Shown piece after piece: positions 1-11,438 of a stretch of DNA of 64,000 nt. Both the position numbers and the translations under genes were made by a program. Within the stretch, counting starts at the first letter, position 1. Each line of letters begins with the position of its first letter. The notes below the pieces were generated by a model that was not told the origin of the DNA, searched no databases, and worked only from the letters and a program-made list of their open reading frames with translations. Source of the DNA: Corythucha ciliata (taxonomy: Eukaryota; Arthropoda; Insecta; Hemiptera; Tingidae); NCBI GenBank assembly GCA_038030265.1, contig CM075940.1, positions 29,612,940-29,676,939 on the forward strand, in the 5' to 3' direction.

Positions 1-2895
1 TGACAACGGCTGCGAGAGTGACCACCTTATCTTTCCTCTTAAAAGTCACATTTTTGAAGTTTCCATGGTCAACTATTTTTCTCACCATATCTGCTCCTAC
101 TTCTGAGGCCAAGTGGCAGTTAACCTCTGGTCCACCAACAATGCCACTGCTCAGTGACATGAGGGCATCAGTTGCAGGGAAATGGTGGTGCTGGGAGAGC
201 CATTCCAGCAATTTGGATGAGTCCTGTTCATCCCGGCTCATTCTTGACATTCTCGCGTCTACGTGTTGCTCACTCATGTCAAAGCGGACATCGCAGAATT
301 GTTCAAACTCATCGCAAAGATTCTGCATGTACACTTGTGCCAGAGTCCATTTGGCCAATGAACTTTCTGAAAATCCTCGGCCCCGAGTGAGACCTCCATG
401 AGATTTCATGTCTTTCATCAGCGTTTGTTCAATTGTTTGGTCAGACCAAATTCCTGCTCAGTGTTTTGCAGATCGCCTGACAGTGAATCTCCGTCCTGTG
501 GTGAAATTGTGGTATTCGACTGGGTCCATTTCTTGTTCCAGTGTCAACATATCCGTTATGTACAAGTGTGCACTTTTAGCGTTGTGACCTGCAGCGTGGA
601 AGAAAGGCAGTGCTCGTTGGATGGATTCAAGGTGAAGCTTCCAGTTACCAGTTCGTTCAGCTTGGATGAACTGTTTTAGAATGGTGACCATCCGAAAGTA
701 TGTAACCCAAAGCTTTGCCGTGGGCCCCATCGATTCCAACGTATTCAAGCGAATTTATCAGTAACCCTTTTCACAATAGCACTGCTCGCACAGTAGCTCA
801 ACACTCGAGCAGTCTCTGAATGGCTGTCAACGATCTCGTTCATTTCAACACGTTCTTCATCAGTGAGCTCAATTGTTTCCCATACCAGAGAACCCAACAC
901 TGCATAAATGAGAAAATGACCACGGACAGCTCTAGAGTATGCATGGCCAGTCATTATTTTTTGAACGCTGATTTCTGCATAGATTGTAGTTAGTAGTTGC
1001 TGCAACCCACTTCCAGCCATTATCATTCCCATGGCACCCATGTAGGACATGGCAAGATGGAAGCCTCCCAGTCTTACAGTTACAGTGCTCAATTCAGGTA
1101 ACCCTAGGGCTACAATTTCTCTCGCTTTGAGGTATAGTGGTTGATCATATGTCACAATGCATCGCTTTTGACCGAGTGTTTGGGACTTCTCAACTGCCAT
1201 AAGCAGCGATGTGAAGATTGTGTCCATACTTGAAGGTGGGTTGTTAATAAATAGCAAACATATGATCTTTGAACGCTCGTACTCTAAAAGAGCTGTGGCT
1301 TTCTCCATAAAGCCATTCCAACCAGGAACACACGGATGTTGCGTCCATTTGCCGTACAACCATATCACGTCAGTGTCAAGTGGCTGCACTTGACCATCAA
1401 GTTGATTGATGTCATCCAAGTTCTTGACAGGCACATTCTGTAACCCCCCACTCTTTGCAAGTGTTATGAGGTCAACTTTGCCGGCCCTTTTTAACAGTTC
1501 TGGTGCTGTTAAACTTGAAACTCGTTCAATGCTCTTAAATGGAACAATAGAGTTATCCGGAGTGACGCACAATATCCCATCCATCACGTGAAAAGTGTCT
1601 TTGCCATCGAGCGTCATAACGTTCCAGTCAGCGTTGTCAAATATTGTCTGGCAGGTAGCCTCTTCTCTCAAAGTTGGTGTGCTCTCAGTCTGAAGGACAG
1701 CAGAGGTTTCAAGGAGTGCACCTTCAAAGTAGGAAGCAGAGAAGCCTAGGTGTGACAGCATGGTAATCAAGTGTCTAGACCCGAACTTTCTAAACAAATA
1801 TCCAGTCAGACCAGTCAAAAGCGAGGAAAGAAATGATCGAGGTCTTGTTGCGCTGATGATGGCATGGGCAATGGCTGTACACTTCCTTTTCCATGAGTCC
1901 CAAGCACCTCTTTTCTCCTTCATTATTATAGTTTCCAACAGCACATTAAGAGACTCTGGTATGACAGCATCAACATCTTTTAAAAAGTCATTTGGAGGCG
2001 GATACGTTTTTGTATCATATACCTGAGATCGGATGTCTTGTGGATCTGTTTCTTTGTGGATATACCAACCCTCGCTGAGTAACTTGTAGCCAATGTGCCT
2101 GAAGCAAACTACAGTGTCTTTTTTGGTAGTGTGAACTATCAAAATGTCTTCCCCATAGCGGTTGACAAGGCGAGAGGTCACTGTTCTCGGATCTGGACGA
2201 TAATCTCCCTCTACCTGATTAATCAAATCGTCAAGAGTAAATTGACATTCATCGGAGTTTTCTTCGAGGTAGTCAATGATGCATCGCATGGCTTCATCAA
2301 CGTTTGAAGCAGGGCGAAAACCTCGTTTCATTTCACCTTTTCGCCTCGAATACAATTTTTTGTGGCATAGTCGGTGGTACCATCCATCAAAGGCAACTAA
2401 ATCGTTCACTTGAATGATTCGTTCAACAATTTTGTCTCCCCATTCATCCCCACGTTTTTTGGCGGCTTGCAGGATCACCTCCTGTGCCTCCAGCTTCATG
2501 ACTTTATGCACGTAGTTCCTTTCACGCTCAGGTAGGCGTTTCTGTTTTTTCTCAAAATCGTCTGCATTTCCCTCCCCACATAGGAAACAATGCTGTTTAA
2601 AATTGAAAACAGGAGCTTTTGATCTTAGCGTGGAAGTGGCTGCACGAGATGGTCCCGCCCCCTCAGCAGAACGACGTGCTGCTGCAGCTATCATTCTCGG
2701 ATTGACATATTTCTTATAGCAGGATGAGTGAACACTCACCTCTTGTGGGTTCTGCAGAAATTGGTGATGCTCTTCATTCCCTCGTTGTACACTAGCTTCT
2801 TTAAGAGTCTGCAAACCTCTCTCCTTCACTGTTCTTCTCTCACCTACTCCAACACTGTCACAAATGAAACAAACTTCGCGTTCGGACTCACTCAT
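1..2895 (-). pseudogene. Unrecognised repeat-encoded protein with two C-x2-C/H-x2-C modules; 3' part runs off the window
   Basis: A 716-residue reading frame starts at the ATG at 2,895 and ends at 745. The same protein continues after a one-base frameshift near 745 (716-residue frame into the frame holding AERTGNW), crosses an in-frame TGA at 458-460 and stays open to base 1, so the gene is longer than the window shows. The N-terminus holds two similar cysteine modules: C9-x2-C12 with H56-x2-C59, and C103-x2-C106 with H174-x2-C177, which look zinc-binding. A glycine/methionine-rich hydrophobic stretch containing LGGFHLAMSYMGAMG lies near residue 610. From memory, similar proteins occur in many copies in aquatic invertebrate genomes, which suggests a mobile-element gene, but I know no function. 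The start sits inside an interrupted BEL/Pao protease region. Two breaks suggest a recently inactivated copy; sequencing error is possible for either. Confidence 0.7.
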
Positions 2896-4081
2896 TTCGA
2901 CGCATTACGATGACGCAGTTGTATTGAGAACAACCAAAAGAAGTGGATTGACGAGGGGAAGGGGGGGTCCAACACAGTCGAGTTTCAATGGTCACTAGAC
3001 CATTCGATAGTTCGGTCCTCTTAACTCCCATCACGTCGGCTCCGATCAACAATTCTATCGGTCCCGGGAGCGCGTCGGTGAGTTTAACCCCAATTTTCTT
3101 CAACTTTTTAACGATAGACCCAGTTAAGTGTGGTATTTCTCCACAAATCGTTTTTTGTCCAAGGACGTCGAAATTACACCTGAAGTCTCCGAAAAGGCTT
3201 TCAAGCTGGGCCTTAAAAACGGGGTACTTTTTGATTTCCGTCTTGGTTCCGCCAAACAGGGTGTGACAGAGAGATTCATATTTTCTGACGGGGTAAGCCA
3301 TTAGTTCGGCGGTTTCTAATGAGAGGTAGCTTCGTTGAGCACCACTGTCAAGCAAGGCACGTACAAGACGGGTCGATTCGGGGCCCTTAAGTTTAACACA
3401 CACAGTCTGGAGCATGACTCTAGAGGATTCAACCGTATGACTGGCCAGGGCAACGTTAGGCACACCCCCTTGGGACTGTGGGTCTTTTTCGTTCATTTCA
3501 GACAAGCACAAACTTGTGGCGTGGCCTTTTTCGCACAATTTACAGATTATTCGGACTTTACAGTCTTTACTGAGGTGGCCCGGCTTTAAACACTTAAAAT
3601 AACAACCCCTTTTCAGTAGAATGCTTCTTTTCTCGTCTACCTTCATTTTTGAAGCTTTCAAACATTCAGAGGGTGCATGCTTCGATTGACAAAAAATACA
3701 CGTACCTCGAGAGTTGATGTTTTCATCCTGGGTCAAAAGTCCCGCTGCTGACGCAATTGTTTTATCGTTGTCACTCATCGTCTTTCGCTGTGGATCTGTT
3801 TCTTTGTGGATATACCAACCCTCGCTGAGTAACTTGTAGCCAATGTGCCTGAAGCAAACTACAGTGTCTTTTTTGGTAGTGTGCACTATCAAAATGTCTT
3901 CCCCATAGCGGTTGACAAGGCGAGAGGTCTCTGTTCTCGGATCTGGACGATAATCTCCCTCTACCTGATAAATCAAATCGTCAAGAGTAAATTGACATTC
4001 ATCGGAGTTTTCTTCGAGGTAGTCAATGATGCATCGCATGGCTTCATCAACGTTTGAAGCAGGGCGAAAACCTCGTTTCAT
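2888..4081 (-). pseudogene. Chimeric frame: unknown-family N-terminal segment fused to BEL/Pao Gag-protease
   Basis: The tandem duplication joins residues corresponding to about 189-283 of the unknown protein (from MKRGFRPASN to HKETDPQ) in frame to the start of a BEL/Pao segment (MSDNDKTIAS). The retrotransposon part carries three zinc-knuckle-like motifs (CIFC..H..C; CYFKC..GH..C; CKLC..GH..C) and an aspartic protease core with LLDSGAQRSY (DUF1758-type). It ends shortly after IETRLCWT, where the BEL/Pao sequence is interrupted, in frame to a stop that overlaps the next start codon (2,895). The open frame is about 397 residues with no internal stop. I see no promoter and regard it as an accident of duplication, not a functional gene. 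Confidence 0.65.
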
Positions 4082-4645
4082 TCACCTTTTCGCCTCGAAT
4101 ACAATTTTTTGTGGCATAGTCGGTGGTACCATCCATCAAAGGCAACTAAATCGTTCATTTGAATGATTCGTTCAACAATGTTGTCTCCACATTCATCCCC
4201 ACGTTTTTTGGCGGCTTGCAGGATCACCTCCTGTGCCTCCAGCTTCATGACTTTATGCACGTAGTTCCTTTCACGCTCAGGTAGGCGTTTCTGTTTTTTC
4301 TCAAAATCGTCTGCATTTCCCTCCCCACATAGGAAACAATGCTGTTTAAAATTGAAAACAGGAGCTTTTGATCTTAGCGTGGAAGTGGCTGCACGAGATG
4401 GTCCCTGCCCCCTCAGCAGAACGACGTGCTGCTGCAGCTATCATTCTCGGATTGACATATTTCTTATAGCAGGATGAGTGAACACTCACCTCTTGTGGGT
4501 TCTGCAGAAATTGGTGATGCTCTTCATTCCCTCGTTGTACACTAGCTTCTTTAAGAGTCTGCAAACCTCTCTCCTTCACTGTTCTTCTCTCACCTACTCC
4601 AACACTGTCACAAATGAAACAAACTTCGCGTTCGGACTCACTCAT
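4078..4645 (-). pseudogene. Duplicated N-terminus of the unknown gene, with two frameshifts
   Basis: The second copy of the unknown gene's start, beginning at the same ATG context (MSESEREVCFIC) at 4,645. An extra base near 4,405 (CCCTGCCCCC against CCCGCCCCC in the other copy) and a missing base near 4,082 break the frame, so the zinc-binding-like modules are split between frames. It leads into the chimeric frame below 4,081. Nothing suggests that it is used. Confidence 0.7.
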
Positions 4646-5530
4646 TTCGACGCATTACGATGACGCAGTTGTATTGAGAACAACCAAAAGAAGTGGATTG
4701 ACGAGGGGAAGGGGGGGTCCAACACAATCGAGTTTCAATGGTCACTAGACCATTCGATAGTTCGGTCCTCTTCCCCATCACGTCGGCTCCGATCAACAAT
4801 TCTATCGGTCCCGGGAGCGCGTCGGTGAGTTTAACCCCAATTTTCTTCAACTCTTCAACGATAGACCCAGTTAAGTGTGGTATTTCTCCACAAATCGTTT
4901 TTTGTCCAAGGACGTCGAAATTACACCTGAAGTCTCCGAAAAGGCTTTCAAGCTGGGCCTTAAAAACGGGGTACTTTTTGATTTCCGTCTTGGTTCCGCC
5001 AAACAGGGTGTGACAGAGAGATTCATATTTTCTGACGGGGTAAGCCATTAGTTCGGCGGTTTCTAATGAGAGGTAGCTTCGTTGAGCACCACTGTCAAGC
5101 AAGGCACGTACAAGACGGGTCGATTCGGGGCCCTTAAGTTTAACACACACAGTCTGGAGCATGACTCTAGAGGATTCAACCGTATGACTGGCCAGGGCAA
5201 CGTTAGGCACACCCCCTTGGGACTGTGGGTCTTTTTCGTTCATTTCGGACAAGCACATACTTGTGGCGTGGCCTTTTTCGCACAATTTACAGTTTATTCG
5301 GACTTTACAGTATTTACTGAGGTGGCCCGGCTTTAAACACTAATAACAACAACCCCTTTTCAGTAGAATGCTTCTTTTCTCGTCTACCTTCATTTTTGAA
5401 GCTTTCAAACATTCAGAGGGTGCATGCTTCGATTGACAAAAAAAAAACACGTACCTCGAGAGTTGATGTTTTCATCCTGGGTCAAAAGTCCCGCTGCTGA
5501 CGCAATTGTTTTATCTTTGTCACTCATCGT
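4638..5530 (-). pseudogene. BEL/Pao Gag zinc knuckles and aspartic protease, interrupted copy
   Basis: Frame 4,638-5,285 gives a knuckle remnant, then LLDSGAQRSYLS, the DSG catalytic motif of the retropepsin-like DUF1758 protease of BEL/Pao elements, then LLIGADVMG and IETRLCWT. The upstream part to 5,530 (SDKDKTIAS, CIFC and CYFKC-like knuckles) is in a different frame after small indels around 5,340-5,345 and 5,440. BEL/Pao proteins normally continue after IETR.GWT into reverse transcriptase. Here the sequence changes abruptly at about 4,715 to the leader of the unknown gene, so RT, RNase H and integrase are absent from this side. Confidence 0.8.
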
Positions 5531-6413
5531 CTTTCCACGAATGGAGTAGGTAATTGAGTCAGTTTTGACTTCGATGAAACAGAAGATAGCTCATCCTCGT
5601 CTGTCGTCGTCACAGATGTCGTTTTATGCCGCTGCCAGGCCCTCAGGAGTTCCTCTGGCAAGCAGGATTCGATCATTGGGAAAATCATGGCTGCACATGT
5701 CGTCGTGGAAACTTCTAGGGATTCTAGCGCTTCAAGACGGTCATAAAGTGCCGGAAGGTTGTTCCGACCGGGGCTGCGAGCATTTTCCACAATTAGTGAG
5801 ATTAGTTCTCTGAAATATACCTCTATTAGAAGGTCTTGTCGTCCAAAGTGATCTTTTAAGGCGGCTATTGCTTTCTTGTAGTTTTCAGCTGTCGGTGGGT
5901 AGCTCTCAACGACTCGACGCGCTCGAGAACCGACGCGTCGTCTACATCCGTGTCGTTATCTATTTTCTGGAATAAAGACCAAAACTCTACCCGCCCTTTG
6001 AGGTCACCAGCATACTTCCATAGTTCGATGACGGGAAGTTTATACTTCCGCCTCTCTGCAGATTTGTTCAAAGAACAACAACTACTTCGATCTGCTTCGC
6101 TCTGTTCAGGAAGAGTGGTCTTCTTTCCCAGCCTTTTCATTGTAGTAAGAATGGAGTAGTACTTGTTGGCACATTCGTCGGATCGTTCGAGTTCTTCCTC
6201 CAAAACATGCTCTGACTCGTCACTATTCAGTAGAAATTCGTATATTTCTTTGTCCAAAACTCGAATTTCTTCGAAGCGTTCGATGAACGTTTCCGCCTTC
6301 GTCTCGAATTCGGCAAACTTGAAAGGCGTCTCTTCTAGGAATTCGATTAGCTCGTCGTACAGTTTGTTAAAGCGCGTTCGCTTCACGTTTCGGTTTTTCG
6401 TCAATTTATCCAT
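5524..6413 (-). pseudogene. BEL/Pao Gag N-terminal region (DUF1759-type)
   Basis: Starting at the ATG at 6,413 (MDKLTKNRNVKRTRF), the frame has an acidic helical region (FIERFEEIRVLDKEIYEFL, HVLEEELE) and then KLPVIELWKYAGDLKGRVEFW, the recognisable beginning of the DUF1759 Gag domain. Part of that domain appears deleted after DNDTDVDD. A one-base shift near 5,895 moves the continuation (YPPTAENYKKAIAALKDHFG) to another frame, followed by NARSPGRNNLPALYDRLEALES down to 5,524. The N-terminal part resembles the first Gag segment of the second BEL/Pao copy at 21.6 kb (ERFEEIR, KLP..E), so the two belong to related lineages. Confidence 0.85.
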
Positions 6414-6433
6414 ATCCGTAAAAAGAACACTGT

Positions 6434-6449
6434 CCTGTCACGGTCGCCA
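6434..6449 (-). other. Primer-binding-site-like sequence of the BEL/Pao element
   Basis: On the minus strand TGGCGACCGTGACAGG lies 21 bases upstream of the Gag start. The identical 16-mer precedes Gag in the second BEL/Pao copy at 21,532. A shared sequence at the LTR/Gag boundary of two diverged copies is what a tRNA primer-binding site predicts. It also marks the inner edge of the 5' LTR. Confidence 0.65.
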
Positions 6450-7149
6450 CTTGTTAAAAATCGGTGTTCTTTTCTTTTAAAACGTTTAATTATGGACAAA
6501 TTGAAAAAAAAGACATTTCATTTTTAGGTAATCAAAAAACTTCACAAGCCAGCGAGAAAAAACAAAACAAAACAAAACATACGAGAGCTCATAGTAAAGT
6601 GAAGCCACCCGCGCGCGAAAAACAAATAATTTTCAACAGAAACACTAATTACTCGATGACATGATTCGGGGTGTGGCCGCCGCCGACGGGGCTTGAAACG
6701 ACCGGAATAATATTTTAAATATCCAGAGGAAAAAAACTTGTATTCACGTTCAACAATCTCTTAAAATATACTTATGGCTCTCCCGTTGATAATGAGGCAT
6801 ACCACCCGTCGATGACGTCTGAACCAATGAAAAGTTCCATCGCACAGAACAATTTAGAGCTTCAGACGTTACGTATCGCTGTGAAAGTTTTCACCGCATA
6901 CCTTAACCTTCTTTTACCTCGCGGTAAATCACGCGGAGCTAGAGCTTCACTCTATCTCCCTCCCCCCTCCCTTATTATTCGTCAAGATTTCCTTGAGAAA
7001 TATCCCGTCACCGTCCTTTTCACTAAAATTACGTTAAGCGAAAATCAAGCATCATGTTCATTTTTCATTACCATTAGCATTGTGATAAGTTTTATTACTT
7101 CGTAAGAAAGGGAAAATGTTGGTTTTGATACACTTCAGAGCTGTGTAAG
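6450..7149 (-). other. Probable 5' LTR/leader of the BEL/Pao element, outer end undefined
   Basis: By position this stretch should contain the 5' LTR of the minus-strand BEL/Pao copy, ending near TTAACAAG beside the primer-binding site. It is AT-rich with purine/pyrimidine runs. No second LTR copy is in the window, so the outer end cannot be set. I see no gene in it. Confidence 0.35.
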
Positions 7150-7784
7150 CAGTGGCGGTTTCTCTGGGTATTCGCGGCATTATAGTTGGCTAGCAGATAA
7201 ATATATATATTTTTTTTTTTTTACAAATAACACTGGTAATACAATCTAAAATATGCATTATAGTTGAAACAAAATTAGGTACTTAAAACTGGCTTAATTT
7301 CATGGTGCGTAATGCCAGCTGAAGAGCCGAACAACTGAAAGTCATCAGGAGAGCCTCGATAGCTCATATAACTCCTCAGGGCATTCGTCGAACAACTTGA
7401 CTCCTATTTTTACTACAAATTTGTGCGCAGCTTAGCTCAACTGCTCAACTCAATTATAAAGGTTCGAGTAAGCTTCTGCCTGGACGAAAAAATTTGCTAC
7501 CCCCCCCCCCATACGAATGCCCTCACCCTCACCCATCTCGTAGTTCTATCGTCTTGTCTTTATCCCATTCACACCGGCTGAAATGTGGAAAGTTTTTTTT
7601 CTCTTTTTTTTCTTCAAGTTTGTATTTTCGGGGTTTTGGTTCACTAATTTATTGGTTATTTACTAGAAATGATCACTCAATTAATTGTGTTACATTTAAT
7701 TTCTAGTTCGGACAGTTGACAGCTGATTGTGGCTGAATCTTCATCTATTTTATAGCGTTTTTCATTTGCATAAAATTCTGCACC

Positions 7785-7859
7785 GGGGCAATTCATTTCC
7801 ACCCGTCTTGACCATAAAAACATCTAATTCGGAGAGGACGGGTGGAAAAGAACCGCCCC
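7785..7859. repeat. Short inverted repeat (hairpin)
   Basis: The arm at 7,785-7,807 (GGGGCAATTC..TTCCACCCGTC) pairs with 7,837-7,859 with about four mismatches over 23 bases, leaving a 29-base loop. It lies inside the outer hAT-like element; role unknown. Confidence 0.6.
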
Positions 7860-8414
7860 AAAGCAGAGTATTGTGTACAAATGCACACGCATAGTTGCCT
7901 TGCAAAGAAATCCTGTAGCTGTCTTCCCCCCCCCCCCCACCACCATCAAAACCCCCAGACGCGGATCCATGGAGGGGCTCAGGGAGCTTAAGCCCCCCTC
8001 CTTTGGGGCAGCGCTCGATTTGTTTCATGGTCCCACGGGCACTAAAGGTCCGTTTAGCCAGCTTTACGGTTCGAATAGCTAACCAACCAATTTTATTGCT
8101 GCGAAATTTGTCAGTTTAACCAGTCGCCCTTAAGTTTGCTACGGTGGGATGGGGGGGGGGGAGTCGATTAGTTAAGTGAGGATGGCCCATGCTCGGTACG
8201 CAAACGCCTGTGATCGGTTTTTTTTTTTTTTTTTTTTTCAAGGGCGTGAATAGCCATGTTTGTCATGTACGTGAACCTGGCGGAACGCATATCACTAAAC
8301 ACGACGAAAATGGCGCCATTCGTTTGTTTACGTTTGTTTAGCCCTGCAATGTACAATTTAAAAAAAAAAACAAAATGTGTGCCGCCAACTTCACGCAACG
8401 GCACACATGACCTT

Positions 8415-8549
8415 AATCGTTTGTTTCGCTACATAATTCAGACAAAACAACGTTCGCTTATGTTTGTTTAGTCCTGCAAAACCAACGTCAAGGCCAAACA
8501 AACGTAAACAAACGTTTTTTTGTCTGAATATGTAGCGAAACAAACGATT
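8415..8549. repeat. Imperfect inverted repeat around CGTTTGTTTCGCTACATA
   Basis: Arms at 8,415-8,452 and 8,513-8,549 are nearly perfect reverse complements (CGTTTGTTTCGCTACATA against TATGTAGCGAAACAAACG), and GTTTGTTTACG motifs recur just outside. It would fold into a long hairpin, perhaps a tiny fold-back insertion in the larger element. Confidence 0.7.
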
Positions 8550-8569
8550 CGTCGTTTGTAGCCTCTGTA

Positions 8570-9720
8570 GGGCAAAAAACGAACAATTTGGCCATTTTTA
8601 GACCGCCGCGCGGTGCGGAGTATGCCATTTTTAGGGCGTAAATAGCAAGTTATACTATTTTTAGGGCACGAATCTGTCACTTCAGACATGTTAAAAGGCG
8701 TCAAAGCTCAGATTTGGCGTCTGACGCGTGAATGGTCGATCTGTTTAGGGCTTTTCAAAGCGCGAATTGTCAGCACCAGTTCAAACATTTATAGGCCGCA
8801 TATAGAGTTAGTTCTACCAATCTTACAGGGCTTGAATAGCCAGTTGGATCTTGATTCTCACTGCGCAAACGGTCAAGTATCATTATTTCTAGGGCATGAA
8901 TAGTCAAAGCGACATTTTCAGTGCATGAATCAGTCATTTTAGTCAATTTTAGAGTACGAATTCAATTAAATCATTTTTTCTTACCGTTAGGCCAACCATT
9001 TTGTGGACGCAGTCAGCTTGGTCATTTTTATGGCGCGAATAGTCCGTCAAGCCATTTGTAGGGTTTTTGGAGCGAGAATAAATTGTCAGTGTGGCGGTTT
9101 TTAGAGAGATAAATTGCCAGTCCAGCAATTTTCTGAATTGCGTGAATGGTCATTTTAGACATTTTCAGGGCAGTAATTGGCGATTTAGGTATTTTCAAGT
9201 CGCGAACCGTCAGTTTTGCCGATTTCATGGCTTGGATATAAACAGTTTTGGGGGCGCGTAGTCATGAGTTTTGTTAATCATACGGCGCTAAAAGTTCGTA
9301 AAACCAGAAGGTACCGTTATGCCATTTTTGGCACGTAAATGGTAGATTTTGCCGTCTTCATTGCAGGAATGATCTGTTGGGGTATTTTCAGGGCGCAAAT
9401 CGTCAGTTGAGTCATTTTTATTAGGGCGCGTAGAATCAGTTTGGCCAATTTTAGAGTGGGAATCGCCAGTTTCGGCTATTTTGGCGTGAATGGTCATTGT
9501 TAGACACTTTCAGAGCGGGATTATTAGGGCTTTGTTTCAGTTTAGCCATTTTTATGGCGGGCGTGAAGTCATTTTGGTTGTTTTTGAGGGGATCGCTAGG
9601 GCGCAAATAGTCAGTTTGGTCATTTTCAAGGCGGGAATTGTCAATTTTGCCATTTAGGGACGCAGTTATAGACAGTTTAGCCGTTTTTATGGTGGGATTG
9701 GCAGTGAATGTCTGTCAAGC
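8570..9720 (-). repeat. Family-B minisatellite array (~30-bp units)
   Basis: About 38 degenerate units. Read on the minus strand the unit is CCTAAAAATGGCC, then AAACTGACTATTCGC or a variant. Spacing is mostly 28-32 bp and neighbouring units differ at many positions, so the array is old. No reading frame persists. It forms the bulk of the nested hAT-like element. Confidence 0.85.
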
Positions 9721-9870
9721 CGTCTTTAGTAGAGCGAAGCACACCATGTCCCTATAAGCCCCTCCCATGAGCAAATCCTCGATCCGCGTCTGAACACCCC
9801 CCCCCCCCCCCGAAACTGCGAATACCCAGGCCAGAGGAGAAGGAGCCGCCACTGTGTACAAGTGAAATAA

Positions 9871-10010
9871 TTGGGGGACCTATTCTCTAACAAGAAAGCA
9901 TTATGTTCTTCAAAGCAATATTTCTATCTTATTCATTTTCGTCAAATGAATTAAATTGAAATCTTGCTACGAAAAACACATTGATTTTTTGTCAGAGAAT
10001 AGGCCTCTGG
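9871..10010. mobile_element. Palindromic MITE, family 1 (ends GGGGG..CCTATTCTCTAACAA)
   Basis: Left arm GGGGGACCTATTCTCTAAC and the reverse complement of the right arm (CAGAGGCCTATTCTCTGAC) match, with CTACGAAAAACACATTGAT inside. A second member of the family is at 58,313-58,455. Length is about 140 bp with no coding. Target duplication not clear. Confidence 0.65.
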
Positions 10011-11434
10011 GTTTATAAAAAATCTTGAAAGATGTCAAGACGTCACCCTCCCACTTCCATTAGACTTTTTCAAGGTCGCACTAAATTTCCATCTGGCTAG
10101 CTGGGCGTAGCCAGGGGGGGGGGGGCAAACGTGGACAGTTGGACTCGAAAGCGCAGGCGTAGTGGGGAAGCTGCCCACCTCTAGGCAACACTCGTCACGA
10201 TCGTCAATTCTCACACAAAAAATCATTTCTCCGATTGCACCCATTAAAAAACCAACGGTTGTTGCTGAAAAACCAATTTCGGGGTGGCATATCAATCAAT
10301 CAGTGGGCCCGTACCCATGCCATGCCGAGTCCGAGGGCGCCAAAGCTTTGAGGGGGGAGGGGTGGCATAACTCAATCGAAATACGATGTATTATTGAATT
10401 GCATCTTGGAAAGCCTCAGTACAGTGATTGCCCGGTGCCCTTAGCCCCTCACATCCTCTCCCCCACACACACTACTCCACTCTCCTGCTAACACGACTCA
10501 ATTTTTGTCACCGACGGGACGAGTAGCCTTTTTTTTTTCTTTTCATAAATGTAGTGCACTGAAAGGAAATAAATGCTCGAATAAATGATATCTGAGTGGT
10601 TTAGTTGCTAAGTGAGACCCTCTTGTCCTCAATCCACGCTCCTCTAACTTACACATAGGGACACGTTGAAGGAGAAGCTAATATTCAATTACTCTTAATG
10701 TGAGCAGAAAGTGCGTGCATGCCTCCATTAACAGAGTAATCTTACCGAAATGGTTGGGATGAGAGGGTATATAGAGCAGAATTAATTAAGTTCGCAGCAT
10801 TACTTTAAGTATTCTTCTTAAAGTGTTTTTCATTATACAATGAATGCCACCTCTAATTCATTAATTATCACAGTTACTTAACAAAATTTTAAGGGAAAAG
10901 TCCTTCTTTTTAATTGTTGGATTATTGAGCGATTAATCACACTATTCTCTAATTCTAATAGTCGAAGGGGAGTTGAAAGTTTAATTACCGTGAAAATCGT
11001 TGAAGGGGGTGAGACGTTGGAAGTGGATAATTTCAGACTTTGAAAATCACTCGAGGCTATTGGCTATTCAGATTATCACTTGCAGCGCTAGCGTCGAGGC
11101 ACAATGTCGAAAAAGAGCCCTACTCTTACCACTAACATAAGGGCTAAATAATGTGTTTTTGCAGTTTTTAAGGTGTTTAAAAATGTTTTCTGTCTGAACT
11201 ATTGCCAAACATGAATGAAAAAGGATTTGTGGTTACGACCTTGTTTGAGAGAAGGCAGGCTTTCAAAGGATTACATTTCGGGAGCGTAATGAATTTAGTA
11301 TCCTAGTTTGTACCTAATGGACAGTTCGTAGTCATTATCTCTTTTTGTTGTCTCATAATGTTACCTATGTGAATAATTATAAATTTGATAAATGCGTAGT
11401 CTCATCAATGAGCTTCAAAGAAGAGGAAGTGGTG
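10011..11434. other. No recognisable gene
   Basis: Low-complexity patches (G10 at 10,113-10,124; T-run at 10,530) and a CTGGGCGTAGCCAGG motif at 10,101 resembling the right end of the small element at 58,047. Otherwise AT-rich unique-looking sequence with short random frames only. Confidence 0.5.
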
Positions 11435-11438
11435 TTAA

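Larger units (their letters stand above)
2039..5535. repeat. 1.75-kb tandem direct duplication
   Basis: Bases 2,039-3,786 and 3,789-5,535 are nearly identical in the same orientation, offset about 1,750 bp, with two filler bases (3,787-3,788) at the junction. Each unit holds, on the minus strand, the BEL/Pao zinc-knuckle and protease segment followed by the N-terminal third of the unknown gene. Differences are few substitutions plus single-base indels (for example TTTCATTTCACC at 2,329 against TTTCATTCACC at 4,077), so the event is young. The filler is typical of end-joining repair; an assembly artefact is the main alternative. Confidence 0.85.
7956..9792. mobile_element. Nested hAT-like element, TIR CAGACGCGGATC, filled with family-B repeats
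   Basis: Starts CAGACGCGGATCCATGG at 7,956 and ends GATCCGCGTCTG at 9,792. Flanking octamers AAAACCCC (7,948-7,955) and AACACCCC (9,793-9,800) match at 7 of 8, indicating insertion with an 8-bp duplication into the outer element. Subterminal C- and G-rich runs follow on both sides. The right two thirds is a degenerate array of about 30-bp units (family B). No transposase coding was seen. Confidence 0.7.
7150..9854. mobile_element. Non-autonomous hAT-like element (outer), TIR CAGTGGCGG
   Basis: Left end CAGTGGCGGTTTCTC at 7,150 with TGGGTATTCGC shortly after; right end (reverse complement) CAGTGGCGGCTCC... with TGGGTATTCGCAG, ending at 9,854. Flanking octamers are TGTGTAAG (7,142-7,149) and TGTACAAG (9,855-9,862), 6 of 8 identical, as expected of an old hAT 8-bp target duplication. 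The interior has no transposase; it holds a nested element (7,956-9,792), hairpins and G/C homopolymers. CAGTGG-type ends and 8-bp duplications are known hAT features. Confidence 0.7.

Noticed and set aside
1760..3589. Several 70-92-codon plus-strand frames
   Set aside because: They lie opposite the minus-strand BEL/unknown genes and are duplicated exactly with the 1.75-kb repeat; shadows.
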